A DNA stretch of 64,000 nt from Hormiphora californensis (Eukaryota; Ctenophora; Tentaculata; Cydippida; Pleurobrachiidae), in NCBI GenBank assembly GCA_020137815.1, contig CM035350.1:3785918-3849917 (forward strand), given 5' to 3'. The notes under the pieces are model-generated. The model saw only the letters and a program-made list of their open reading frames with translations, had not been told where the DNA came from and did no database searches. Every line of letters begins with the position of its first letter. Within the stretch, counting starts at the first letter, position 1. The position numbers and the translations under genes were made by a program. Below are positions 34,217 to 50,065 of the stretch, piece after piece.

Positions 34217-34468
34217 AATAGACGGATCAGGTAGTACAACGTTAAGGTAGTTCGATATTGGGAATCTGACAAAGTGCTTGTCAACTTAAAACTCACTCAT
34301 CTTCACAAAAAGCACGTGCGCGCACTTGAAAGGTGCATTTCAAGTGCGTGCACAAAAGTGTCACATACTAATGATCAGTTCGCGCGTTACGTCCGGTAGG
34401 CGGTAACAACTGCGACAGTGTGTCCCACAGAACAATACACTCAATCTCATGACACACAGCTCATGACA
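34138..34468 (-). repeat. 5' LTR of the Copia element
   Basis: 331 bp, the upstream copy in the element's orientation. The long gag-pol frame is open into this LTR (from 34216), but the first well-placed methionine after the primer-binding site is codon 36 of that frame, near 34111. Confidence 0.96.
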
Positions 34469-34473
34469 CTTTG

Positions 34474-35821
34474 TGTTTTAGCTTCCTTTATGTCCACCGC
34501 GGCAGAATGACTTACTCTGTTTCTTGTCCCACAGCTGACTAACTATACGGGCGATCTATTCGAGCCCCCGTAATCCCCCGTGTAACTGAGCCCATTCCTT
34601 TTCATCGGAAATGAATAGTTTTATTTTGTTGCTCGGTTAACGGTTTAGTTCTAAGAAGTGCTTACTCGAATATACGCCGCGGGGAGATCAAGGTTGCAGT
34701 GAAGTGAAAGGAGCCGAATTGTGAAGGTTTTAGAAATGAGTTGAACGACGCGGGTGAGAAAGAGAGAAAGAGAGAGAAAGAGAGACAGAGACAGAGACAG
34801 AGACAGAGACAGAGACAGAGACAGAGACAGAGACAGAGGCAGAGACAGATACATGGAGACAGAGACAGAGATAGAGACAGAGACAGAGACAGAAAAAGAG
34901 ACAGAAAAAGAGACAGAAAAAGAGATAGAAAAAGAGACAGAAAAAGAGATAGATAGAGAGTGACACGGTTTGACACGGTGCTAATAGTAGTACATTATTA
35001 GTATTATAGAACATGGCGTCTCTATAGTGAGATCGATCCACAGAAGGTCAGAGCAGCAAAATAGTGAAACGGGAGGATCAGAAGTATAGAGAAAGAAGAG
35101 AGGGTCAGAGAGGAGCGTTACTAAGGATATAGTAGATTCTATTTAATGTTGTGGTCTAAATGTTGCTACCGCCGTCCCCTGAGCCACTACATGTGTTGCT
35201 CGTTACTGCAGGGAGCTATAGGGCGGTAGTTGTGCCGAGAATAGAAATAGTGAGTCGCTCTATTTTGTTTTTGTTGTGCCTTGTTGTTGAGTTGTTACAT
35301 ACACCGAATGAGTCTAACAGGCCAGCAGGGTTCCGCCATTATACACACTAACATGCATGTCAGCACTATATCCCTCTGTCAAGTATGTGAGGGAAATAGT
35401 ACTGTCAGCTGATATATAATATGGTATATCCCTCTAAGCTACTATCTTAATGCCATTGATCGTTGGCCATATCGTCATATCACATTGCTAGGACTTCACC
35501 AGTTCGAGTAAGATAGGACTGGGAGGATGATAACATGATAGATGACTAGGGAAGAAAGAGTACACTGGGTATGAGTGAGAGGGCTAGCGAGAGAAGGAGA
35601 GATATAGAGATGGGGAGAGGGGGAGAGAGACGCAAGTCTCAAAGCTACTACCCATGCTAGCGCACTTTCGACACTTAGCTAGAGCTCCCCTCGTGATAGT
35701 ATATTGTGCCCACATATAATTCAACCTAGTATATTGTTCTACTAGTGCTATTTATATACTGCAGCTGCTGGTTGTGTCTTGTGATTGTGTGTTTTCAAAT
35801 TTGCTTGTACATCAAGCAGCC
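34474..35821. other. Spacer with (GAGACA)n minisatellite
   Basis: 34757-34955 is a tandem array of GAGACA and related GA(A/T)AAA units. The rest is unique-looking sequence with no recognised exon, though the 5' UTR and promoter of the PDE1-like gene must lie toward its right end. No TATA box or initiator can be assigned with confidence. Confidence 0.55.
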
Positions 35822-40213
<4,392 letters not shown>

Positions 40214-40609
40214 CCAACTTGGACCGTGCTCATCTAGCCCGCAGTTGTGGCACAGAGATATCAGATAAGGACTTCAACTGATGAGAGAGATATCATCAGA
40301 CTGATCACTACCACAAACAAACTATAACATTGCAAGTGTTTAGAGCTGTTTCTTTTGTGGACTGTTTTTACATATTTCTACCAATTGAGCACACACAGAA
40401 CCGGATCGGATTTGCTCTGTATTATACAGTTTACACGCGTATTGTAGTATTGAACAGTTATAAATACATTGTACAATAAGTGTAACATATGTACATGTGA
40501 TTTGTACATTCCATTGTATTATTTTTTGAGAGAAGGACTTTGGGAAAACAAAACTGGCCGAACACAATATTTATTGATTTAACTAATTTTGACAAGAAAT
40601 GCCACACCT

Positions 40610-40926
40610 AGCCCAAAGGCAAAAACGCATTTACTGCAGACGTCGTGCAGACGTAGAACAGGCTATTGCTGCAGACATAAGTGTGTTTTTTTCGATTTTG
40701 GACGTCTCGGCGAATTTTCGGCCGTGAAAATTCGTTAAAATAATACGTCCGAGATCGGAAAAAAAACCTTTTGAACTATTTCAACCCATCTGCAGTAATC
40801 CATTGTACGTCTAATTCCCGTCTGTAGTACGTCTGATAACGTCTCGTATTCTAAACGAATTTTACACCTCGTGTAGTATGTTTGGACGACGTATATATGT
40901 AGCAAATTCGTTTTTGCCTAGCCCAA
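40610..40926. mobile_element. 303-bp inverted-repeat element with AGCCCAA target duplication
   Basis: Element 40617-40919 starts AGGCAAAAACGCATTT and ends AAATTCGTTTTTGCCT. AGCCCAA flanks both sides (40610-40616 and 40920-40926). Because CCT also repeats, the duplication may be read as 7-10 bp. The interior has many ACGTC/GACGT words and no open frame, so it is non-autonomous. Confidence 0.75.
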
Positions 40927-41045
40927 CTGGCAACTATGCAATATTAGTTTACTAGCAGTATCCTGTGTTGTGGTGCCGATCCTGTTTGGCATTGATTATC
41001 AAAACAATATGCTCTCAGATCATATCGGCACCGACAGGGGGAACA

Positions 41046-41136
41046 GTCGTGCCCTGTCTGGCGCCGCGATCCCAACTGAGCGCACTGAGCACTCACACTG
41101 TCGAATGGGGTATGGTGCCGCCATACAGGTCGTGCC
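41046..41136. mobile_element. Family B MITE, copy 1 (75 bp, perfect 8-bp TSD)
   Basis: Element 41054-41128 runs from CTGTCTGGCGCCGCG to GGTGCCGCCATACAG. GTCGTGCC flanks both sides exactly (41046-41053, 41129-41136). A 'gagcgcactg' word is internal. The 8-bp duplication fits a hAT-type element. Confidence 0.9.
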
Positions 41137-41255
41137 TGAACCTCAGTTTCAGGCCATGGATATTTTCCACTGAGACCTGAGATGTCAGGTTTCAGTGATG
41201 GCTATTCCCTGACATCTCAGGTCTCGGTGGAAAGTAGCCTGAAACTGAGGTTCAG
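41136..41255. repeat. 120-bp hairpin with ~50-bp arms
   Basis: Left words 'ctgaacctcagtttcaggc' and 'gagacctgagatgtcagg' have complements 'cctgacatctcaggtctc' and 'gcctgaaactgaggttcag' in the right order on the right. The loop is about 17 bases. It abuts family B copy 1. Confidence 0.8.
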
Positions 41256-41574
41256 CTGCAAGACTGTTTTCCCCCAGGCACTATCTAGGTAGCCTGCTGG
41301 TGTGTGATGACTGAAATCCACAAACTATTATATGCTCTATTGAATTTGAAGTCTGAGCTGTGTTAATTCTCTGATCGATTGAGTTTTTAGCTTTTTATCC
41401 TCTATAGTTACACGTGATCGGGCCCCAGTGTGAATTATTAACGTGGTTGAATCACGCAGAGAGAGTTTAGAAATCAAAATTAAGTATAGTGTAACGCCTG
41501 TTGCTCGTTGTATTGTTTTTAGCCCATTTTACTATCACGTGTTCGGTAGGGAGAATCTGAAAATTGGTGAGCAC

Positions 41575-41960
<386 letters not shown>

Positions 41961-41976
41961 AGAGAAAGAGACAGGG

Positions 41977-42035
41977 CTATCTGGCGGCGCCAGACCGCGT
42001 TTTGATTCTCAGGTCGGGTCGGCGCCGCCAGACAG
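41977..42035. mobile_element. Family B MITE, copy 2 (59 bp, shortened)
   Basis: Starts CTATCTGGCGGCGCCAGAC and ends GGCGCCGCCAGACAG. It is shorter than other copies and inserted in the GA/GACA repeat, where an 8-bp duplication cannot be recognised reliably. Confidence 0.75.
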
Positions 42036-42180
42036 ACAGACAGAGAGAGATTTAAGAGGGAGAATGACAGAAAGAGTCTGTGAGTGAGTGATATGTCAGT
42101 TGACAATTGTGCAGTGTACCAAAATTATATTTCAATAGCTTCATAAAATCCGGTCAATAATTTATTTGTCTTTCAAGGCT

Positions 42181-42267
42181 GACCACCACTGTCAGAGCAT
42201 TGGCCTGACCCATTCTCGTTTCTCTCAAGAGAACTGTGGTCAGAGCATTGGCCTGACAGGGCCACCA
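42181..42267. mobile_element. Family A MITE (71 bp)
   Basis: Element 42189-42259 has CTGTCAG and CTGACAG tips and two copies of GTCAGAGCATTGGCCTGAC, the reverse-complement form of the 8523-8589 copy. Flanks GACCACCA and GGCCACCA match at 7 of 8 positions. Confidence 0.85.
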
Positions 42268-42785
42268 GCAACGCGACGAGAGTGTATAAAACCCTAGCTG
42301 AAGCAGTGTACTCAGGCTCACTAGCTCAACTCTTGAGGCTTAGGGGCGATTCAAAAAGTACGTCCAGGGGTAGGGGTAGGTAGCCAATTTAGGACATCTC
42401 TGCACAAGGGGAGAGGGGGGTTGACGCAATTCGGACTGTCCCAGGTTTTGAAGAACAATTTTACTGATTTTACTAGATATAGGTGAACGAAACTCGGACA
42501 GGGGGAGCTGGAGGGAGAGGGTCTGGCAGATTCGGACAAGCCTGGACAGGGGGAGGTAGGGGGTAAAAAATGACCAAAAATCATGGACGTCCTTTTTGAA
42601 TCGCCCCTTATCCAGTAGCCACTCACTGGAGCTATGTTATGCATGGTCTACTTCTAGGTAGTCCGCGGTGTAGGTTTGCGGTAAATGCCATGGGGCGGTA
42701 AATGCAATGCTAGGGCGTTATCTTTATGAAACAGAACTCACGTGCTCCAGACGTCGTCTAGACGGGTTTCCGCACGAGACGGGCT

Positions 42786-42860
42786 CTGTCTGGCGCCGCC
42801 GACCCCATCTGAGCGCACTGTGGAGAATCAAATTCAAATGGGTATGGCGCCGTCAGACAG
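42786..42860. mobile_element. Family B MITE, copy 3 (75 bp)
   Basis: Starts CTGTCTGGCGCCGCCGACC and ends TATGGCGCCGTCAGACAG, with the internal 'tgagcgcactgt' word. The length matches copy 1. Flanking 8-mers do not match, so the duplication is lost or a rearrangement occurred. Confidence 0.82.
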
Positions 42861-43213
42861 CCCATCCCTACCTTTGTTTCAACCACATCCAGGGAAATGG
42901 ACGACCATCATGGCACACCGACTATGCTCTGACAGACTATATAGGCCTCCTCGCACATTGAGTAAAAGGGTGAGTGCGAAGGCTTCCCTCCTGGTAAGAG
43001 GGAAGCCTTCCCACCCAACTGCACCAATAATCGGCCCACAGAACAGTCCCCCCTGGAGACCCGCCAATATCTTGATCCGTATCATGGATGAAGTCTGATA
43101 CTGGACGGTCTCAGGGTCGCTGTCATCAGTTAGTGTTACTGTTATTATTATCGATCGAATCATGTCCTGCTAACTTAACCGGACACCTTGGATCAAGAAA
43201 TGTAAGATCACTA

Positions 43214-43432
43214 CAGTCGGACCTCGATTTACCGGGATGCTCTGGGAAATAGAATGGGTTTTGCCCGGTATATATCGGATACCGGGGTCAAATACCGTTT
43301 ATTTCCTATACGGGCTGTATGGCGGCGCCATACCCCCATTTGCATTGATTCTCAGTGACAGTGCGCTCAGATGGGGTCGGCCAGACAGTATACGGGGGAA
43401 ATTTATCCTCCCGGTAAATCGGGGTTCAACTA
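43214..43432. mobile_element. Pogo/Tigger-like MITE containing family B copy 4
   Basis: The left end CAGTCGGACCTCGATTTACC and the complementary right end GGTAAATCGGGGTTCAACTA are each flanked by TA (43212-43213, 43433-43434). Size is 219 bp including the nested 74-bp MITE and its duplicated 8-mer. TA duplication and CAGT-like tips fit the Tc1/mariner-pogo group. No transposase is present. Confidence 0.8.
43307..43396. mobile_element. Family B MITE, copy 4 (74 bp, perfect 8-bp TSD)
   Basis: Element 43315-43388 starts CTGTATGGCGGCGCCATAC and ends GGGGTCGGCCAGACAG, in reverse orientation to copy 1. TATACGGG flanks both sides exactly. It sits inside the pogo-like element, so it is younger than that insertion. 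Confidence 0.9.
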
Positions 43433-44157
43433 TACCACACGTTGAATTACAAACTAAAAACACCGTAATTTGGGACGCTTGAAAAGCCATTTTTGGTCTA
43501 CAATATTCACAATCTCAATGATCTCAATGGTTGTAAACATGAACAGGCGGCGATGATCTTTCGTTCAAAACAGAGCAAAAATTGTTATCACGTATTTAAC
43601 AAAATAGCCGGACCTCCACCTTAACGGGAATTAAATTAATAATTTATAAAAAACTATGAATAAACATCAAAAGAGTTGACTACCGGTCGGGAAGCTGACA
43701 TACAGTAGCTGAGTCCTTGGTGAAGAGGATCTTTACTATGCAGCAGTCCCGCCGTGTTGTATAGGAGTTCTTTACATGTGGGCGCTAAATCTCAGGATGC
43801 TATAAATATATGTGAGGAAAATGTGTATGTAAATAACAGCTAACAGCAAACCAGGATACGGAGGGGGAAATAATCAAATAATTACTAACTAGGATCTGCA
43901 GAGTGTGTGAAATGTGTGCATTACAATAAATAAACAGAAATAGTATGTGTTAATATTATTATACGTTAAGTTAATCATCATTATCGACAGATATCATTAT
44001 CGGAGTGTAAAGGAGAATAAATATAATATAGAATTAGATACTGGGCAACAAATTAAATATAATATATATTTAAATATAATATATATTTATCACAAGTGTC
44101 ATGTGTGTTTTAAAATTCGCCTTCGCCCAGCAGAGACGGATGAAACATAAAAACAAC

Positions 44158-44310
<153 letters not shown>

Positions 44311-44369
44311 TCTCTCTTTCTAACGCCAATTGTTGTCAATAAGGTCCTATATATATATAATATATGGGG

Positions 44370-44462
44370 GGTAATCCCTATCTGGCGGCGCCAGACCCCA
44401 ATATGATTGACTGACACTATAGTGCGCTCAGCTGGGGTCCGCGGCGCGAGACAGGGTATTCC
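44370..44462. mobile_element. Family B MITE, copy 5 (77 bp), in the LARP4 3' UTR region
   Basis: Element 44378-44454 starts CTATCTGGCGGCGCCAGAC and ends GTCCGCGGCGCGAGACAG. Flanks GGTAATCC and GGTATTCC match at 7 of 8. It begins about 37 bases past the LARP4 stop codon, so it probably lies in that transcript's 3' UTR. Confidence 0.85.
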
Positions 44463-44491
44463 TGATATATAATGTAGTAGCAGTGTGACCG

Positions 44492-47013
44492 CTAAAAACT
44501 TGTGGGGCTCTCGCAATAACTTGAGAAGAATTCGTCTCTTTCAGAATCAAACTCGCTATCTGTGTCCTGGTATATGGGCCCATTGACCGCAGGTGGTACT
44601 TCAGGCGGGAAATGAAACGTTTCTGGCTCACTGTCCAATCTGACTTCTTCCTCTTTTTCTGCTTTTACATCTTCTCCCTCTATCTTCTCAGGGACATCTT
44701 CCCAACCTTCTTCCTCCTCTTCTTCTTCTTCTTGTTTCTCAGGTTCTACCTCAGCTTCCTTCTCACCTCCAGCATCTTCACCGCTATTGCCGTGTTGAGG
44801 AGGAGGAGGCTCTACACAGACTATATCTTTCTCAGTCACCACATCACTTTCAACCACCTCACCCTCTTCCTCCGAGAGTCCATCATCAAACCAGTTCATA
44901 CTGAAGTTTTTGGGATTACTCCAGTCATCCTCACCAGATGTTTCCTTCTTGGTTTCAACACAATTAACAAGAGTCTCCTCCCCATCCTCGTCGCTACTAC
45001 CAACACCATTCTCAACGATACTGCCTGGTGTGGGGGCAGCTGGGGGACTACTACCCTCCCTGGGGTTAGTTATTGTCGCTCTGGTAACAATACTGCTTGG
45101 AGTCTGCTGCTGTTGTTGTGGGGGTGTCGAAGCAGGGGGTTGTTTCGTCGTGGAAGGAGATGGACTGAGACGGGGTGGGGGTGGCGGCTCCGAGATGTCA
45201 AGTGCGTTAAGTTGTCGTCCCGTTGCATTTAGCTGACACTTTCTGATTATGTCTGAGTACGTTGGGCGGCTCGTGTCGTGTTGCTGAGGGAGAGATAATG
45301 TGTAATAGAGAGAGAAAGGGAAAGAGAAGGAGTGAGTGAGATAGAGAGGAGAGATAATGTGTATTAGAGAGAGAAAGGGAAAGAGATGGACAGAGAGCGA
45401 GATATAGAGAGACAAGATAAGCATGTTCACAGCATTATTCTCTACCTTTTGAATGGCCACAGGTTTTGGTTGAAAATCGTTTTTTCTAGCACCGCCTTTG
45501 GTGGGTTTCCTCATTGGTCGCATCGATCTGAATCGAAGTACATAATCAGTATTAATTAATTTTACAATCAATATGAAACATTATACAATATCAGAGAACA
45601 ATTATACTTTCTACACACCAGCCCCCTTACCTCGATGCTTTGTGCTGGTTAGGTTGAGTGGGTTGGACTGCTGTTGTCTTGGTGTGGGGGGTAGAGGAGG
45701 GACCTTGCCTCCAGGATGCCGCTGAGTCTGCAGGCCCCTTGGCAGCTGCATGGGGGCTCAGGGTAATGTTGGGAGTCTGTTGCTGTTGGGGGCCCCATGA
45801 AGAGTTGAAGTATACCTCTGGCTGCGGAGAAAAAGGGGTGTTACAAACAAAGTCAATTTGATGTCCATTCTAAAACTGTCAGGAAAAACGAGCTAGCTGA
45901 ATGCAGAATGGAGTTCCACCATCACCAAAACTATAGTATGATGGAGTTACAACGCGTTCCATTAATGGAACTGGGATGGAACTCTATTCACTAGGATGGC
46001 TGATAGTTATAATAGTTATAATTATTTAGATTTTAGAATTATTGTGGACCCTAACCTGAACTGGTGTCTTGCTACTAAGAGGTGGGAAAGATGTCGACTC
46101 CTTCAGGTCTGGCGGTGGTTTTGGGATGGATGGTTCTCGTGGTGGCCTCCGGGCTGGTACGGTTCGATGTGATGAAGGTACAGGTCTGATGTTCTTTTTC
46201 GGTAGAACCATTCGATCTCTTTCGCGGTCCAAACGATCTCTTCTTTCTAACCCTCGATCATTGGTCCGTTCTCCCCTATCACTGGTCCGTTCTCCCCTAT
46301 CACTGGTCCGTTCTCCCCTATCACTGGTCCGTTCTCCCCTATCACTGGTCCGTTCTCCCCTATCATTGGTCCGTTCTCCCCTATCACTGGTCCGTTCTCC
46401 CCTATCATTGGTCCGTTCTCCCCTATCACTGGTCCGTTCTCCCCTATCACTGGTCCGTTCTCCCCTATCGTTGGTCCGTTCTCCCCTATCACTGGTCCGT
46501 TCTCCCCTATCATTGATCCGTTCTCCCCTATCACTGGTCCGTTCTCCCCTATCACTGGTCCGTTCTCCCCTATCATTGGTCCGTTCTCCCCTATCATTGG
46601 TCCGTTCTCCCCTATCATTGGTCCGTTCTCCCCTATCACTGGTCCGTTCTCCCCTATCAGTGGTCCTTTCTCCCCTATCACTGGTCCGTTCTCCCCTATC
46701 ACTGGTCCGATCTCCCCTATCGTTGGTCCTTTCTCCCCGGTCTCGATCTATCCGATCCAAGCTTCTATCGCTTATCCGATCCGATCGATCGTTCACTCTG
46801 TCCCCAGCCCGTTCAATACCCCTATTCCCGCCATAATGATGACTCATGGCAGGCTTCCTATGATCCCTGTTACCTCTGGGAGGATTGAAGGAACTGGCCG
46901 AGGACACAGTACTACTTCCATCGCTGTCGTTCCTTTTGTGTCTCGAATGCCTGAGAATAAAGTTTGAGTAGAGCGCGGGAATAACTGGTTAGAGTGTGTG
47001 AGAGAGAGAGAGA

Positions 47014-47084
<71 letters not shown>

Positions 47085-49284
47085 TCTGAGAGAGAGATCA
47101 GAGATCTACAACACTCACCTATCGTTATATCGCCACGTTGATCTTCTACCTTTCCGTCGAGAAGGTCCATCCCCAGGATGTCCCCTACCCCTTGGTCCGC
47201 CTCCCCCGCCCCTTCCCTCCCCTGGTACAGTTCCTCCACCGCCCCCAATAGCGGGCGGGCCAGGGCCATAGTGTTCGGGGGCTGGAGGCCCATATCCGGC
47301 CATGTCAAGGGGCACCATGCCCCACATTAGAGGGACCATGGCGGGGTAAGGGTACATGTTGTTAGGACTTGGACCTGCAGTCGTGGGAGAGGTATATCCC
47401 ACCGGATCTGAACTTCGCTGGATTGTTTTAGCTTTAACCCGGACCTGAGCAGTGTGAAACGGTGAGCATGCAGCAGAGAGAAGGGGTAGGTGTAGCTTAG
47501 CTGGCTGGAAAGATGCAATTCCAACAGAAAAAGAAAAAACACAGTAGGTATAGCAAAACTTTTTTGTTATGATTGTGTGACTGAACTGTGTGATTGAACT
47601 GTGTGATTGAACTGTGTGATTGAACTGTGTGATTGAACTGTGTGATTGAACTGTGTGACTGAACTGTGTGACTGAACTGTGTGATTGTGTGATTGAATTG
47701 TGTGATTGAATTACATGTGACTGAACTGTGTCATTGTGTGACTGAACTGTGTCATTGAATTGTGTGATTGTGTGATTGAACTGTGTGATTGAATTGTGTG
47801 ATTGTGTGATTGAATTGTGTGATTGTGTGACTGAACTGTGTGACTGAACTGTGTGACTGAACTGTGTGATTGTGTGATTGAACTGTGTGACTGAACTGTG
47901 TGATTGTGTGACTGAATTATGTGATTGAATTGTGTGATTGTGTGACTGAATTGTGTGACTGAACTGTGTGCCTGAACTGTGTGATTGTGTGATTGAAATG
48001 TGTGATTGAACTGTGTGACTGAACTGTGTGATTGAATTACATGTGACTGAATTGTGTGTGACTTTGTGATTGAATTACACTGTATGTCAAGTGTGAAAGA
48101 AGTTCAGCGGACCTTGTCAGGACAGCAGCGAGTGTAAGAGAAGAAGACAGCACTTGGCAGCGGGGGGAGAGCATCCTCTCAAACCTTGATAAGGTCCCCT
48201 CGGAAGTACTGGGGCTGCTCCCGGAATAGGGAGTAGGCGGTGAGGGCCTCGTGTTCCGTGCGGAATTCCACGAACCAGGAATCGTTGTGGGCTGGTGTGC
48301 ACTTCACACATGGTGGACAGCCCAGTTGGTTGTTGAATAGTGCTGCAATCTCCTGGTAGGGGGATAAGGGATTGTAATGGGGGATTATGGGGGGATTATA
48401 ATGGGGGATTATAATGGGGGATAAGGGAATATAATGGGGAATTATAATGGGGGATTATAATGGGGGATTATGGGGGGGATAGGGGATTATAATTGGGGAT
48501 TAGGGACTATAATATGGAATGGGGGTTATAATGGAGGGGGGAGATAAGAAGTGGGGTTATTATTTCATTGTGAACAGAAACATGCCAAGCCCAAGAGGTA
48601 CACGTCATCTTCTAACTCAGGGTGGGGCACACAGAATATTGGGAAACATTTAACAGTACTCGTGTGAATATGAGTTTACATGGACGATAGCATTGGAGAA
48701 TGGAAAGGGAATAAAAAGATGAGAACATGATTATAATCAAGTATATCATTTATATACCTGGGGAGTTGCAGGCTGGATGATATCTCTAAGAATAAGGGTA
48801 CATCTCCTAATTATGGGCCGAACTTTACTCCCAGTGCTGTCTATCTGAACTTCATCTGACCCATGGAGAGCTTCCTTTATCACCTCTATATCTGTAGTCA
48901 ACTTGCGAACCTGAAAGTTATCTCTTGTAAAAAAAGCGCGACATTTCATGTGATTGATTAATTTGAGAGGATCGTGTAGTATGAGCTAAACTGCCACTAT
49001 GCAATAGTTATTTGGTTATCTCTAACATCAATTCTCTTCTCACAATTTTGTAACACAACTCATTATATCGATGATGTATAATTTTCTCGGACCATTTACA
49101 TGCAATCACGAGTTTTCTATTTCTGTCTTTTCGACCTTCCCACACTTATTCTTGTGTGTACTTTTTAATTGTTTTCATTCCCTCTCTCGATCTCGTTTCT
49201 CTTTTTATCTCTCATTCATGCAAAGTGCAAGTAATATAATAGGGTGACTGTTACAGTGTATGAAGTTCATAAACCCTATAAGAC

Positions 49285-49357
<73 letters not shown>

Positions 49358-50065
49358 AGAGAGAAGAACAGATAGAGACAGATAGAGAGATAGATAGAGA
49401 GGGAGAAAGCACTCAGCAAATACTCATTACCGCATTAAAGTTGGCAACAGTCCAAATTGGTACGAACTGGTCGCCATCCATCTGTGAAACAAGATACTTG
49501 TCCGTCGCCAGGTTCTCTCTAAAAAGAAAAGTAGTTAAAATATATCGTCATCGCACTATTTTTCTCTCAGTACATGTAATAACCGTAACCGCAATTTAGT
49601 TTGAGAGTGCAGTCGATCGCACAAATAAAATGGATTTACAGAAAAGAGACAAACACACTTACAATGAGAAATAGTACTCGAGTTGGCGCCGCACTTTCGT
49701 AACAATAGAGCTCTCCCCTCGGGCACCGTGCTGTTCCTCAAGATCCATTTCATCGCCCAGCTCCTCTTTCCACATGACGATGGGCTTGGAGAGGGCTATA
49801 GGGTAGCCGAGAACTTCTGGAGAACTCTAAGAGGGGGGGGGGGTGGTGGTGAGAGGTGGTGTACTAATGATTGGGCAACAAGAGTGGGGTGATGAAATAG
49901 TAATTGGTATACCTGGGTAGAGACAGCGTTAGTGTATGCTGCACAGAGAGACAAAGTCGGCTGTTTTCCCTCTGTTGTCGAGTGAGAAGTGCCATTCACT
50001 TGACATACACTGGAAGATGCAAAATTAGCAAAGATTGGGTGAATTTGAGCACACAATTTGTCCAT
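44492..50065 (-). CDS. LARP4: La-related protein 4 (LARP4-type) RNA-binding protein, 10 exons
   Basis: Exons (5' to 3'): 50065-49913, 49826-49663, 49518-49431, 48910-48758, 48352-48185, 47444-47119, 46950-46056, 45821-45631, 45527-45446, 45283-44492. All borders are GT-AG and phases join, giving 1003 aa. The La motif (about 95-160) shows [33 protein letters not shown] and KLTTD. The RRM-like domain follows (about 165-245, [18 protein letters not shown]). Later come a Gly/Pro/Tyr-rich part, 23 DRGERTS-type repeats (421-581), a FPPLSSK box and [10 protein letters not shown], both positioned as in LARP4/4B, then an acidic C terminus. LARP4 proteins bind poly(A) RNA, PABP and RACK1 and stabilise mRNA in the cytoplasm. 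The annotated ATG may not be the true start: 'ccactgcag' just upstream could be an acceptor, and no PAM2-like motif is evident. The gene is longer than vertebrate LARP4 (about 720 aa). Confidence 0.92.
46260..46742 (-). repeat. Coding 21-bp minisatellite, 23 units, in LARP4
   Basis: The + strand unit is close to 'gtccgttctcccctatcactg'. Read on the minus strand it encodes Asp-Arg-Gly-Glu-Arg-Thr-(Ser/Asn), 23 consecutive in-frame units with changes almost only at the Ser/Asn/Thr position and single D, I substitutions. The unit is a multiple of three, so copy-number change keeps the frame. It lies within the exon 46056-46950. Confidence 0.95.
46995..47085. repeat. (GA)n microsatellite in a LARP4 intron
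   Basis: GA repeat in the 168-nt intron 46951-47118. On the transcribed strand it is CT and lies between the donor at 47118 and the acceptor at 46951, so it contributes a long pyrimidine tract. Confidence 0.93.
47570..48080. repeat. 14-bp minisatellite in a LARP4 intron
   Basis: About 500 bases of 'tgaactgtgtgatt' and variants with ACTG/ATTG exchanges and short 'gtgtgattgtgtgatt' insertions. It occupies most of the intron between the exons at 48185 and 47444. Confidence 0.95.
48357..48535. repeat. G-rich AT minisatellite in a LARP4 intron
   Basis: Imperfect 'gggggattataat' units over about 180 bases, immediately upstream (in gene sense) of the exon starting at 48352; in gene sense it is C-rich and forms that exon's polypyrimidine region. 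Confidence 0.9.
49289..49357. repeat. (GA)n microsatellite in a LARP4 intron
   Basis: A pure GA run followed by GATAGAGA units, inside the intron between the exons at 49431 and 48910. Confidence 0.93.

Larger units (their letters stand above)
29167..34473 (-). mobile_element. Complete Copia-type LTR retrotransposon
   Basis: A 5.3-kb element on the minus strand with two direct 331-bp LTRs that I could not distinguish by reading, each TG...CA with TGTCA/TGACA inverted tips. The target duplication CTTTG lies at 29167-29171 and 34469-34473. A primer-binding site follows the 5' LTR, a purine tract precedes the 3' LTR, and one uninterrupted gag-pol frame lies between. Domain order protease, integrase, reverse transcriptase, RNase H identifies the Ty1/copia superfamily. 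Identical LTRs and an intact frame imply a recent insertion. It sits upstream of the PDE1-like gene. Confidence 0.97.

Noticed and set aside
44612-45236. Plus-strand 206- and 108-codon frames
   Set aside because: Antisense shadows of the terminal LARP4 exon, which has splice sites, phase continuity and family motifs on the minus strand.
46260-46742. CRISPR-like array
   Set aside because: Regular 21-bp periodicity without spacers, in frame within a LARP4 exon of an animal genome. It is a coding minisatellite.
47570-48080. CRISPR-like or regulatory array
   Set aside because: Contiguous 14-bp units with no unique spacers, within an intron. A simple minisatellite.
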